DNA of 64,000 nucleotides from Polyangiaceae bacterium (lineage in GTDB: Bacteria; Myxococcota_A; Polyangia; Polyangiales; Polyangiaceae), in contig JADJXL010000022.1 in assembly GCA_016715885.1 (NCBI GenBank), positions 261,805 through 325,804 of the forward strand. Direction: 5' to 3'. Position 1 is the first letter of the stretch. The number at the start of each line of letters is the position of its first letter. Both the position numbers and the translations under genes were made by a program. Positions 52,939 through 63,963 of this stretch are shown piece after piece. The notes beneath the pieces were generated by a model. The model had not been told where the DNA came from. It worked only from the letters and a program-made list of their open reading frames with translations, and did no database searches.

Positions 52939-54052
52939 ATGAAACGTTCCTTGTTTGTCGTGGCACTCCTCACGTGTGCGGTTCTTTTGACGCTCATTTC
53001 GGGCCGCGTTGCATCTCGAGCCTACGCAAAGCCCAAGCCCAAAGGACTCGAAGCGAAAGCCATGAGCGTTAAAAGTCATACGCTTGCGTCGCGATTTCCG
53101 GGCGGCGAGGGCGCCATGAGCGCCAAAGCATGGAAACGTCTCGTTCCAGGGGCGCGCGATGTCACGCTTCCATCTTCGTCGGATGGATCGGCGCAACGTG
53201 CGATGTTTTTCGATTCGGGATCGTCCGCGGAAAAACCGCTTCTCGTCGTCTTGCACAGTTGGAGCACGGATTATCGTCAGAACATCGGCATTCCTTATGC
53301 TCTGCACGCGGCAAAAAAAGATTGGGTCTTCATTCATCCGAATTTCCGCGGTCCAAACAGAAACGCCGCCGCTGGCGTATCGGACCTCGTGACGAGCGAC
53401 ATTCTGGATGCCGTGGAATACGCCAAGCGGCATGCGCGTGTGGACACGAATCGCATCTATTTGGCGGGTTTTTCCGGCGGCGGCCTCGCGGCGCTCGCCA
53501 TGGCGGGCCGGCATCCGGACATGTGGGCCGGCGTCGTGGCATGGTGTCCCATTCACGATATCGTGGATTGGTATCGCGAAAATGTCGCACATGTGCCTCG
53601 CCGGCATTACGTGGGCAACATCGAAGCCGTTTGCGGAGGCGCGCCGCGTGCTGGTACGAAAGCTTTTACCGAATGCAAAAGACGTAGCCCGAGCGCCGTT
53701 TTGGAGCGAGCTCGGCAAGCCGGCGTGCCCATGTACATTGCCGCGGGTGTTCGTGACGACATCGTGTATCCGCGGCACGCCATTGCCGCGTTCAATCAGC
53801 TAGCCATTGCCGCCGACCAATTGGCAGACGATTTTCTGCCGAAGCTGAAATCGTCCACGCGCCCTGCATCCCTACGAAGTCCCGCGGGCGAGCCGACCCA
53901 TATGCGCTTGCGGGCACGCCCGTGCGCGCGTCGCGCACGTCTGGCAATACGACGCTCGTGCTTTCGATGGCGGACACGACGTCGTCTACGATGCGGGGTT
54001 TGCCTGGCTCGAAGGAAAGCGGCGCATTGCGCAGAAGCGCGTCGCTCCCTGA
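52939..54052 (+). pseudogene. Secreted alpha/beta hydrolase paralogue with two frameshifts
   Basis: A paralogue of the divergent gene at 51742-52876. AAAGAGG precedes ATG 52939 and an export signal. The core is LLVVLHSWSTDYRQNIGIPY, DLVTSDILDAVEYAKRHA, nucleophile Ser in LAGFSGGGL and acid Asp in GVRDDIVYP. After about residue 300 the frame becomes Arg-rich nonsense. The expected end is found in other frames: RADPYALAGTPVR, then HVWQYDARAFDGGHDVVYDA and GFAWLEGKRRIAQKRVAP with the stop at 54050-54052. At least two indels (near 53845 and 53930) separate these. Unlike its neighbour it needs several corrections. Confidence 0.7.
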
Positions 54053-54132
54053 CCCAGGGTTCGCGGGTAAGGTGCGCGAAGCTCTTGCTTGACGGTTCCG
54101 TTTTGCACGCGCATCGCGGTACAGTCCGCTCG

Positions 54133-56005
<1,873 letters not shown>

Positions 56006-56157
56006 GGTTTTCACGCGGACGTCGTTTTCTTCGCCACGATGAAGCGCCGCCCGCACGCCACGGGACGTATCGAGTGCACTGGTTGCGCGGCGCGGGCGAT
56101 GTAGAGCGGCGATTGCGTATATGACGACTGCACTTTTGGGCTTTTACCCATGCGCGG

Positions 56158-56652
56158 TCACCGCGCTGATTCCGCGCATAATTCCAAGAGCTCTGCTTTT
56201 GATCGCACCTGAAGCGTCCATGATACAGAGTCATCGGGCACATGCTGCAAGTCGGCACGCGCTTCGGCTTTTCGGCCCAACTGAAAGTACGCTTCCGCTC
56301 GCAGGAAGTGGAGCCCCTCGCGGTCGTAATCGTCATTCAGTTCATCACAGAGAACGAGTCCTTGCGTGAAGTCCGCAACGGCAAGATCGTAGTCGCGTGC
56401 CATGAGCGCATAGCGACCTCGATTGAAAAACACCGATGGCTTGCGACGTGCAAGTGCCATCACCCGCGTCATGGCTGCAATGGCGGCGACGTAATTGTCA
56501 TTCCGTGCGTAGCCGTACGCCAGCGCGTTCCAGACGTCCGGCTCATCAGGATATCGGTGGGTAAGTTCTACGGCGGCTTCCAAAGCGGTCGGCTCCTCCG
56601 CTCTAATCCGCTCTTTGATGTCCATGATCACGGCTTTCAACCCGTCGTCCAT
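56158..56652 (-). CDS. TPR protein A
   Basis: A 164-aa soluble protein of tetratricopeptide-like repeats: PDEPDVWNALAYGYARNDNY, then FFNRGRYALMARDYDLAVAD and FLRAEAYFQLGRKAEARADL. GGAGGA 4 bp before ATG 56652 fixes the start. That ATG overlaps the stop of the lipoprotein A gene (TGATG), so the two are translationally coupled. It is about 60% identical by eye to TPR protein B, which has the same length and context. It is likely a cytosolic partner, possibly an immunity or chaperone protein, of the lipoprotein. Confidence 0.82.
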   Translation of the reverse strand: MDDGLKAVIMDIKERIRAEEPTALEAAVELTHRYPDEPDVWNALAYGYARNDNYVAAIAAMTRVMALARRKPSVFFNRGRYALMARDYDLAVADFTQGLVLCDELNDDYDREGLHFLRAEAYFQLGRKAEARADLQHVPDDSVSWTLQVRSKAELLELCAESAR

Positions 56653-57427
56653 CACGTCCTCCTTCCAGGTCGGCCTGCTCGACCCCAATCGATTTTGTTG
56701 CCACCGCATCGCTCATCAACATGGCCGCGCGCGCAATCCTCGCGGTTCTTGTAGCCTCCGGTCAGGTTGCGAGGAGGATTGGGCGAAGATAGCAACTCAT
56801 CGCATTTCTCGCGCGCGTCTTCCCATTGTTTCTGGCACTCCTTCGACATGTGCCCCGCGACGGCTGCAGCAAGCACGACAACGCCGACGCCCACGACGAT
56901 CGTCACGCCCGACCCACCAACGACGACCGGAATCAACTCGTACACATGAGGCAGCAGCATCGTGGTGTCACCGATGAGGCTGCGCGAATGCGGTAGGATG
57001 CTTTCAGAATTCGTCGATGATAACGATTCATCCTCTGGCAGCACGTCGAGCACCGACATCTGCTCCAGCGCCTCGATCATGCATGCCTCGAGCTCCGCGT
57101 CGTCCAGCCGGTTCCCGTTCGGCTCGACGTCCCGGACCACACCATGTGCTGTCACCTGGACCTTGAAGGCGATATCGTACGAGTGGCGCGAAAGTCGGGA
57201 AACCCGCCCGTTCGTGCATGCTTGAAGGGCAGCCATGATGCTTGGAGGAAGAGACCGCTCCGATGCCTGAGATAGATCCGATGGCTGCGGGGGCGTCATC
57301 GCATGCTCGCCGTTCGCCGCGCATCCTGCCGGCACCACACCATGACCAACGTTGCAGCGAACGACGTCGCCCAGGCAAACCGCCGGCGGCTCGAAACCTT
57401 ATGGCGCTGGTTGCGTGCGTTTACCAT
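56652..57427 (-). CDS. Lipoprotein A with TonB-C-like and Cys-rich tip domains (one-base frameshift)
   Basis: A protein of 258 aa after correction. AAAGGAAAG precedes ATG 57427. The duplicated copy shows the intended signal peptide ending MGVVPAGCAANG, but copy A lacks one C in the CCC run near 57341, which shifts the first 30 codons. The mature part has a TonB-C/AgmX-like segment (ACTNGRVSRLSRHSYDIAF, then DDAELEACMIEALEQM), a membrane helix (VTIVVGVGVVVLAAAVAG) and a Cys-rich tip (CQKQWEDAREKC, LTGGYKNREDCARG, RCGGN). It is the first gene of a two-gene unit with TPR A. Compared with copy B, the N-terminal part is nearly identical and the tip diverges. Confidence 0.7.
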
Positions 57428-57992
57428 ACTTTCCTTTGGTGAAGGGAGTCATGCGGATGAGGTCGAAGTCTTGTTACGCGCTTGGTTCCGCTCGTCGCCG
57501 GTAACTCCATTCGGATTCTCGGCGATGCTCGAATAGGTCAGCGATAACGTCGGTGCCATGCCCGCTTTCGAGACGGCGGAACGTCGAGCGGAATATCGAT
57601 TTGGTATTCGCCTGCCAGAGAAACGCAGACGATTGCAACAACCTCCCCACCGTGAATGCTGCGGGCAGAATGGGAGCTGCAGGCAGCTTTGGCAACACGG
57701 CATTGCTTTTCATCACGACCGCAGTTTCAATGTAGGACCGTGCGACGAATCGCCACACGCAACCGTTACGAACACGACGAGCATGGTGAGAGAAGGAAGC
57801 GGTAAAGCATGTCCCCTCCGTTGTGCGATGCGTTGTGAGGCTACAAGGAGCGGTAGGATAGTGTCAACGGGCATGCGGCGCCCAACCCGAGAATCTCAGG
57901 TAGACACCGTCACCGCGCGGGCGGCGCCATCGTGCCCCGCGCACGCCGCCGATGCGAAGCTGGGCTTTCACCCATGCGCGGTCACCGCGCTG
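56836..57992 (-). repeat. Near-identical 1.16-kb duplicated segment, copy 1
   Basis: From within the lipoprotein membrane helix through the upstream region to the end of the next TPR gene, this segment is nearly identical to 58663-59823, with an offset of 1827 bp at its left end. Differences seen are mostly one-base changes in homopolymer runs (for example CC/CCC, TT/T, GGG/GG) plus one 3-bp difference. Confidence 0.85.
57428..57981. other. Duplicated intergenic region
   Basis: This 554-bp gap between lipoprotein A's start and TPR B's stop belongs to the duplicated segment. A minus-strand frame (57474-57758, including MKSNAVLPKLPAAPILPAAF) is only partly kept in copy 2, where its reading frame changes, so it is not called as a gene. 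No promoter could be identified with confidence. Confidence 0.5.
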
Positions 57993-58476
57993 ATTCCGCG
58001 CACAATGCCAAAAGTTCGGCCTTCGATCGCACCTGGATCGTCCAAAAGACGCAGTCATCCTTTACATGCTCCAAATCGGACCGCGCTTCGGCTTTTCGAC
58101 CCAATTGGAAGAACGCTTCCGCTCGCAGAAAGTGGAGTACCTCTCGGTAGGGCTCATGCTCCATCTGGTCGCCCAAAACGAGTCCTTTGGTAAAGTCGGC
58201 AACCGCACCTTCATAATCCGCTGTCATGAGCAAATATCCACCTCGCGTGAAGTACAGCGCAGGCCTTTCAGGCCGGAGGTCCATTTCCCGCGTAATGGCT
58301 GCAATCGCGGCGGTGTAATCGTCCCTCACTTCATAGGCATAAGCGAGTGCACGCCAGACGTCTGGCTCATCTGGATATTGCTCGGCAAGCGCTGCCATGT
58401 CGTCGAAAGCAGCCGGATCCTCCGCGCCAAGACGCACTTTGATCTTATTGATCAGGGATTTCAGCGTGTCACTCAT
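57982..58476 (-). CDS. TPR protein B
   Basis: A 164-aa paralogue of TPR protein A with the same length, repeat layout and C-terminus (VRSKAELLALCAESAR). Repeats include PDEPDVWRALAYAYEVRDDY, YFTRGGYLLMTADYEGAVAD and FLRAEAFFQLGRKAEARSDL. AAGGAG precedes ATG 58476, and a GTG one codon upstream is rejected. The ATG overlaps the stop of lipoprotein B by one base (TGATG). TPR A and B differ much more than the flanking duplicated DNA does. Confidence 0.82.
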   Translation of the reverse strand: MSDTLKSLINKIKVRLGAEDPAAFDDMAALAEQYPDEPDVWRALAYAYEVRDDYTAAIAAITREMDLRPERPALYFTRGGYLLMTADYEGAVADFTKGLVLGDQMEHEPYREVLHFLRAEAFFQLGRKAEARSDLEHVKDDCVFWTIQVRSKAELLALCAESAR

Positions 58477-59256
58477 CACGTTCTCCTTCCAGGGCGGGCT
58501 CCGTGGCCTTCGTTATCGATACGGTTGCCACCGCAACGCACGGAAACAAGGCCGCGAGCACATTCTTTCGTGTCCAGATAACCTCCAGTCACGTTGCGTG
58601 GTGGATCATTAGAATCCAGGAGGTCAAGGCATTTCTGCTTCGCATCTTTCCACTCTTTTTGACACTCCTTCGACATGTGCCCCGCGACGGCTGCAGCAAG
58701 CACGACAACGCCGACGCCCACGACGATCGTCACGCCCGACCCACCAACGACGACCGGAATCAACTCGTACACATGAGGCAGCAGCATCGTGGTGTCACCG
58801 ATGAGGCTGCGCGAATGCGGTAGGATGCTTTCAGAATTCGTCGATGATAACGATTCATCCTCTGGCAGCACGTCGAGCACCGACATCTGCTCCAGCGCCT
58901 CGATCATGCATGCCTCGAGCTCCGCGTCGTCCAGCCGGTTCCCGTTCGGCTCGACGTCCCGGACCACACCATGTGCTGCTGTCACCTGGACCTGAAGGCG
59001 ATATCGTACGAGTGGCGCGAAAGTCGGAAACCCGCCCGTTCGTGCATGCTTGAAGGGCAGCCATGATGCTTGGAGGAAGAGACCGCTCCGATGCCTGAGA
59101 TAGATCCGATGGCTGCGGGGGCGTCATCGCATGCTCGCCGTTCGCCGCGCATCCTGCCGGCACCACACCCATGACCAACGTTGTAGCGAACGACGTCGCC
59201 CAGGCAAACCGCCGGCGGCTCGAAACCTTATGGCGCTGGTTGCGTGCGTTTACCAT
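58476..59256 (-). CDS. Lipoprotein B with TonB-C-like and Cys-rich tip domains (two frameshifts)
   Basis: A protein of 260 aa after correction, paralogue of lipoprotein A. Here the signal peptide and lipobox (MGVVPAGC) are intact from ATG 59256. Two missing bases relative to copy A (a T near 58994 and a G near 59027) break the frame in the TonB-C-like region, and a 3-bp insertion adds one codon. Downstream the frame is intact: membrane helix, then the tip CQKEWKDAKQKCLDLLDS, VTGGYLDTKECARG and RCGGN. The tip differs from that of copy A at many positions. It is coupled to TPR B by a TGATG overlap. Confidence 0.68.
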
Positions 59257-59823
59257 ACTTTCCTTTGGTGAAGGAGTCATGCGGATGAGGGTCGAAGTCT
59301 TGTTACGCGCTTGGTTCCGCTCGTCGCCGGTAACTCCATTCGGATTCTCGGCGATGCTCGAATAGGTCAGCGATAACGTCGGTGCCATGCCCGCTTCGAG
59401 ACGGCGGAACGTCGAGCGGAATATCGATTTGGTATTCGCCTGCCAGAGAAACACCAGACGATTGCAACAACCTCCCCACCGTGAATGCTGCGGGCAGAAT
59501 GGGAGCTGCAGGCAGCTTTGGCAACACGGCATTGCTTTTCATCACGACCGCAGTTTCAATGTAGGACCGTGCGACGAATCGCCACACGCAACCGTTACGA
59601 ACACGACGAGCATGGTGAGAGAGAGGAAGCGGTAAAGCATGTCCCCCTCCGTTGTGCGATGCGTTGTGAGGCTACAAGGAGCGGTAGGATAGTGTCAACG
59701 GGCATGCGGCGCCCAACCCGAGAATCTCAGGTAGACACCGTCACCGCGCGGGCGGCGCCATCGTGCCCCGCGCACGCCGCCGATGCGAAGCTGGGCTTTC
59801 ACCCATGCGCGGTCACCGCGCTG
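58663..59823 (-). repeat. Near-identical 1.16-kb duplicated segment, copy 2
   Basis: The partner of 56836-57992. Its right end falls exactly where copy 1 enters the last codons of TPR B (GCGGTCACCGCGCTG). From there copy 2 runs into the 43-bp tandem repeat instead of a third TPR gene, so a third TPR copy is absent. Confidence 0.85.
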
Positions 59824-60003
59824 GTGACGACGTGCGCCTGTTGACCCTTTCGTGGTCACCGCGCTGGCGACGACGATCGCATGTCGACCCTTCCGTGGTC
59901 GCCGTGCTGGTAACGACAGGCAGATGTCCAACCTTGCGTTGTGACCACGCGGGTGACGGGCCTCGATGGTGGACCCTTTCTGCGTCACCAACTTGGTGAC
60001 GTT
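59811..60003 (+). repeat. 43-bp tandem repeat, about 4.5 units
   Basis: Units start at 59811, 59854, 59897, 59940 and 59983, each 43 bp except the partial last one. Each begins with a GTCACC ... GGTGAC-type inverted repeat (GGTCACCGCGCTGGTGACG in unit 1) and ends TTGACCCTTTCGT or similar. Divergence rises from unit 1 to unit 5. The first unit overlaps the end of duplicated segment copy 2. Each unit can form a small hairpin. Confidence 0.9.
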
Positions 60004-60060
60004 CGGCGGTCGAGCAGTTTGGACTTGCCATCGTGGTCGTCTTCCGGTGTAATGCGCATC

Positions 60061-60800
60061 ATGTCCAATCCCACTCCCGAGATCGTGGGCTCGCAAAAAG
60101 CCTACGAGGAATTTCTTTCTGAGGCCGAAGCGCTGGCCGATGCCGACGTGCGCCCATTTCGCGCGGATGGATCGCTGGCGTTGCACAACGTCGAGATGGG
60201 CCTCGACGCGATTTCGCCCCACGCTGATCGGATCAAAGCGGAGCTGCCGACCGTGGATGTCGTTGCGCTGCAAGAGCTCCCCGACTTGGCGCTTGCGGTC
60301 ATTTACGCGGCTGCGCAGGTGGATCGCACGAGCGACGGGTCGACCGGCGCGTTGATCGAGAAGGCCCGAGCATCGCGCACGTTGCTGCTTGCATCCTCGG
60401 AAGCATTGGCCGTCGCCGGAATTTTGCCGGCGCATGAAGCCGAGCGAATTCGAGCGGGCACTGGGCCCATCGATTTGGCGCAAGACAACGTCGATCTCGC
60501 GGCGCTCTTGACCAAACACGCGACGGCGATAGCCGGAAAACGGCGGTCACGCCGGAGCAGATCACGGAAGCAGCCAACGTGGGTACCGAGCTGCTCAAAC
60601 GCCTCAAGCCCAAGGGTACGCGGAGCAAGGATCCGGCGATCGAGGCTGTGGCGTTACGTGATCGATTCTGGACGCTGCTTGCGATGCGCCACAAGGAGCT
60701 GCGTCGTGTGGGAATGTGGTTGTGGATGGACGAGGTGGATCGATTCGTTCCTGCGCTGCAATCACGGTCGGTGCGTCGGAAAAAGCCGGAAAACGGTTGA
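60061..60800 (+). CDS. Hypothetical protein, one-base frameshift
   Basis: A 246-aa (after correction) mostly helical cytosolic protein. The first frame, from ATG 60061, reads to AALLTKHATAIAGK, and the second continues AVTPEQITEAANVGTELLKR ... MRHKELRRVGMWLWMDEVDR to the stop at 60800. One missing A in the AAAA run at 60537-60540 accounts for the break. It has no signal peptide or membrane helix and no family I can name. It starts 58 bp after the 43-bp repeat array. Confidence 0.65.
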
Positions 60801-61035
60801 GGGGGTTGGCGCGGGGAATGGGCCACGACGTTACGCGTGCCTGCAGCAAAAAGGTTGCGGCACGCATATGCAAGGGAAGCGCCAGTTGAGCGTCTTGTCG
60901 CAACGAGGAAAACAGGGTGCATAGCCGCAGGCAAGTTTTTGGCGCGCTGGAAAGGCTCTGTCATGGTGGGGAGATTCTAGTAACGCTACCGGATGACGTT
61001 TGACCAACGGCGATTCGCGTCGCTCGCCGCATCAT

Positions 61036-61313
61036 TCACCGGCGCAAGCCCAATTCTCGACGTCGTTCGTCGAACCAGCGGCGTGCCGGCGCCATATCGT
61101 CGAAAAAGCGGACAGGAAAATCGCTTACCCGTCAGGAGCTTTGCCGCGCGGAAAAACATCGTCCCCATCACGCGAAGATGGAAACTTGCGCCAACCCTTC
61201 TGAACAGCCAACATACGTCGAATGTCCGCTTCGGTGACTTCGCCGATGTAATGCCCGATCAAGACGTCGGGCTCTTCGGTTGTTGCATACGATCGATCGC
61301 TGGACTCGGACAT
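61036..61313 (-). pseudogene. SpoIIAA/STAS-like remnant with internal deletion
   Basis: From ATG 61313 the frame reads YATTEEPDVLIGHYIGEVTE, then ADIRRMLAVQKGW, an N-terminus typical of small SpoIIAA-like proteins. It then jumps to GASFHLRVMGTMFFRAAKLLTG in a second frame and to DFPVRFFDDMAPARRWFDER in a third, ending RRRELGLRR then stop at 61036-61038. The middle of the domain (roughly 45 residues by family memory) is missing. So there is a real deletion as well as a frameshift. It starts 4 bp after the crotonase gene's stop. Confidence 0.55.
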
Positions 61314-61317
61314 GGTC

Positions 61318-62056
61318 TTACGCCGACCCCGTCTTCTTTGCCGCGATGAATCGGCGTACGCCCGTGACGACCGCATCGCCCAAATCGAGCGGTATCGATC
61401 GACGAATCGTTTTCAGTGCATCTTCCCGAATACGCAATTTCGTCACCCGATGCGCGTGCCTGTCGAGCTCGCCGAATTGCGCGGCCCGTTCATACGCGCG
61501 CTCGAGCAGTTTGTCGGGTGACACCACTTCATCGAGCATCCCTGCTGCGACGGCTTCTTCGGGCGTGTACATCGTGGACAGCGTCGCCGCGCGCTGGAAA
61601 TGCGCCGGCGGCAATCGCAATCGCATCACCTCCACCGCAACCCGCGGCATGGGCAATCCAATGGCAACCTCGTTGGCAACGTATTTGTAGTCGCCAGCAG
61701 CGCCGATGCGGTAATCCGCACACAGCAAACCAAAAGACCCATCGCCATCGCGTGACCACTGCTCGCCGCAATGACCGGCCGAGGAAACGACAAAGGCCGC
61801 GCCGTCATGGCAAACCCACCGTTGAGCATCCCCACCGCGGCCGGGCCGCCAGACGCATCACCTTGAGGTCGAAGCCTGCCGAGAATGCATCGACCCGACC
61901 CGTCAGCACGATCATCGCATCGTCTCGCTCGGCGCGATCGATGGCCTCGTTCAATGCTTTGAACATCTGCGGCGAAAGCGCATTACGCTTGCCGTCGTCC
62001 ATCGTGATCGTGGCGACTTCGCCGTCGCGATGATAATCGACCGGTGACTGGCTCAT
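61318..62056 (-). pseudogene. Enoyl-CoA hydratase/isomerase (crotonase) with two frameshifts
   Basis: A 246-aa crotonase-family protein split over three frames. Frame 1 from ATG 62056 has DYHRDGEVATITMDD, NALSPQMFKALNEAID and the oxyanion segment DAFSAGFDLKVM. Frame 2 has AAVGMLNGGFAMTARPLSFP and RPVIAASSGHAMAMG. Frame 3 has LLCADYRIGAAGDYKYVAN, EVAIGLPMPRVAVEVMRLRL and STMYTPEEAVAAGMLDEVVS. One missing G near 61845 and one missing base near 61738 restore a single frame of family length. The acidic active-site Glu region is VANEVAIG. It would act on acyl-CoA in fatty-acid or amino-acid breakdown. Confidence 0.75.
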
Positions 62057-62253
62057 GAAACGCTCCTCTTGGGAAGAGCCGCGAGCATAATCCAACATTC
62101 ATGCTCATGGCTACCAAAAGAATGTCGACGTGAGCGCTTGTGTTCGATCGCGCAGCCGAGGTCTTCGGTCATGCGACCCCTTGCCGTTGCCAGGGACGTC
62201 TCCAGACATGACAGTGGGGCGCGCAGGGCGCCTGCCATTGGAGGGGAGGTACC

Positions 62254-62772
62254 ATGACCCGGTTGTGCTCCGTATTTTCTGCGATGTTCGCGACTGTTGC
62301 ACTTGCCGCACCGGCCGTCGCCGCCGACGGTGCGGTCGCCAAAATGGTGGATCCATCCGGCAAGACCCTGGGCACGCTCGACCTTCGAAGCACGCCCAAC
62401 GGGGTCCTCATTACGGGTGAGCTATCCGGCTTGCCGCCAGGGCCTCATGGTTTCCACATTCACGAAAAGGGCGCATGCACGCCCAATTTCGATGCGGCCG
62501 GCGGACACTTCAATCCGACCGGCGCCGAGCACGGCTTTCGCGATCCCGCGGGCCCACACGCAGGCGATTTACCCAATATCGTCGTTCCGCAAAACGGTCG
62601 GATAAAGATCGAAGTGTACGCGCCGGGCGCCATGCTCGACCAAGGAAAAAATAGCCTGCTCGCAGACGATGGCACGGCCATCGTGGTGCATGCACAACCG
62701 GACGATTATACGACCGATCCCGCGGGGGCAGCGGGCGCGCGCATTGCGTGTGGCGTCATACAGAAGAAATAG
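62254..62772 (+). CDS. sodC: Periplasmic Cu/Zn superoxide dismutase
   Basis: A 172-aa exported Cu/Zn SOD that converts superoxide to hydrogen peroxide and oxygen. The signal peptide ends near APAVAADG. Metal ligands are in GFHIHEKGACTP, GGHFNPTGAEHG, PHAGDLPNI and VVHAQPDDY, and the disulphide cysteines (GACTP and RIACGV) are present. GGAGGGGAGG before ATG 62254 is a strong ribosome-binding site. The length and motif order match bacterial SodC. It is one of the few intact genes in the last 5 kb. Confidence 0.95.
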   Translation: MTRLCSVFSAMFATVALAAPAVAADGAVAKMVDPSGKTLGTLDLRSTPNGVLITGELSGLPPGPHGFHIHEKGACTPNFDAAGGHFNPTGAEHGFRDPAGPHAGDLPNIVVPQNGRIKIEVYAPGAMLDQGKNSLLADDGTAIVVHAQPDDYTTDPAGAAGARIACGVIQKK

Positions 62773-62892
62773 ACCTTGCGGCGGTCTTGTCGCTGACCAT
62801 CGACCCATCGAAGGCGAAGTCGAGGCGGACGGCGCCCGCACCTTGCAATTCATGCAAATCTGGTTTTAGTTCGCCCTACCCGGAGCTTTTGC

Positions 62893-63795
62893 ATGAACAC
62901 CGCCGTCGAGTTGCCCGATCCAAGCCACGAAGCACCGCACGCCGCGCTTTCCCCCGAAGAGGCGGCCAAGGTCGCCGCGGCGCTTCCATTGAACCACCGC
63001 TTCCGCCTCGGCGCCGAAATCACACCAGTCCAGCGCGCCTACCTCGACAAAAACGGCTACCTCGTGTTTGCCCGGGTCGCATCGCCCGACGAGGTCGCAC
63101 GCATCGTCGCCGAAGTCGACCGCGTGCAGGCAAGTTCCTCGCCGAAGGGCGGCGCAAAGGTCCACGGCATTCCCATTTGGTTCGGTCGCGACGAACAGGG
63201 AAAACCTTACTTGCAGCGCACGGGCTTTCTGTCGGTCCATTCCGACTACGTCCGCCAATTCGTCACCGATGCTCGCTTCGAGCCCATCCGGAAGCTCGTC
63301 GGCAAAGACGCTCGCATTGGCCACGAGGAAAAGATGGCGTCGTGTTCAACCGATACATCCGCACGAAAGGCAGCCTCCGCCCGGGCCTTGCGTGGCACAC
63401 CGACTGGCCTGCGCGACGCCTTTATGGACAGCTCCCCGGCCCGATGCTCAACGTGGGCCTGCACTTCGAGCGGATTACCCCGGAAGACGGCGGCCTACGC
63501 ATCATTCCGGGCAGCCACAATCAGGATGGCGCGATTTCTTGTTTCGCAAGCTTTACTTCGTCGACAATCGGCCCGACCCGGCAGTCATGGTGGAAACATG
63601 GCCGGGCGACCTCACCGTGCTGACGGCCGCACGTGGCATCGCGTCGCCGCGTCCCAATACCGGCGCTTCGCAGCCATATGCCGCAGGCATGTACGTGCGT
63701 CGTGACCGGGGCGTACCAGCCCAGATCCGGGCAAAGCGACACCGCGTCCGTACCTCAAGCCTGCGAACTCATCACACGACGCCAAAACCTGGCTC
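62893..63795 (+). pseudogene. Phytanoyl-CoA dioxygenase-like gene with several frameshifts
   Basis: A 2OG-Fe(II) oxygenase of the PhyH family. Frame 1 from ATG 62893 gives ITPVQRAYLDKNGYLVFARV and YLQRTGFLSVHSDYVRQFV. Frame 2 continues DGVVFNRYIRTKGSLRPGLA, then WHTD (the His-x-Asp iron pair) and MLNVGLHFERITPEDGGLRI with PGSHN. Frame 3 gives RKLYFVDNRPDPAVMVETWP, and frame 1 returns with DGRTWHRVA (distal His). A further frame gives VVTGAYQPRSGQSDT. At least four indels are needed. Residual sequencing error and decay are both possible. The true 3' end is uncertain. Confidence 0.65.
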
Positions 63796-63963
63796 CGGGC
63801 GCTGACGCGAACCACGGTCACGGCACGCGCATTCGTCGTCGCCCACGCGGACGAGCAAAACGCGGCTGGTGTGCTTGGCCCATTCGGCGCAGTTGTCATT
63901 CCACGACGTTGCGGTGAACGGGCGGCCTGGGATTGCGCGCTCTTGCTCCGGGGCGGAAACAGT

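Noticed and set aside
59811..60003. CRISPR array
   Set aside because: The units are contiguous 43-bp copies with no unique spacers between repeats and no cas genes nearby.
59695..60519. A 274-codon minus-strand frame over the 43-bp repeats
   Set aside because: It runs through tandem repeats and antisense to a better gene; its sequence has no conserved features.
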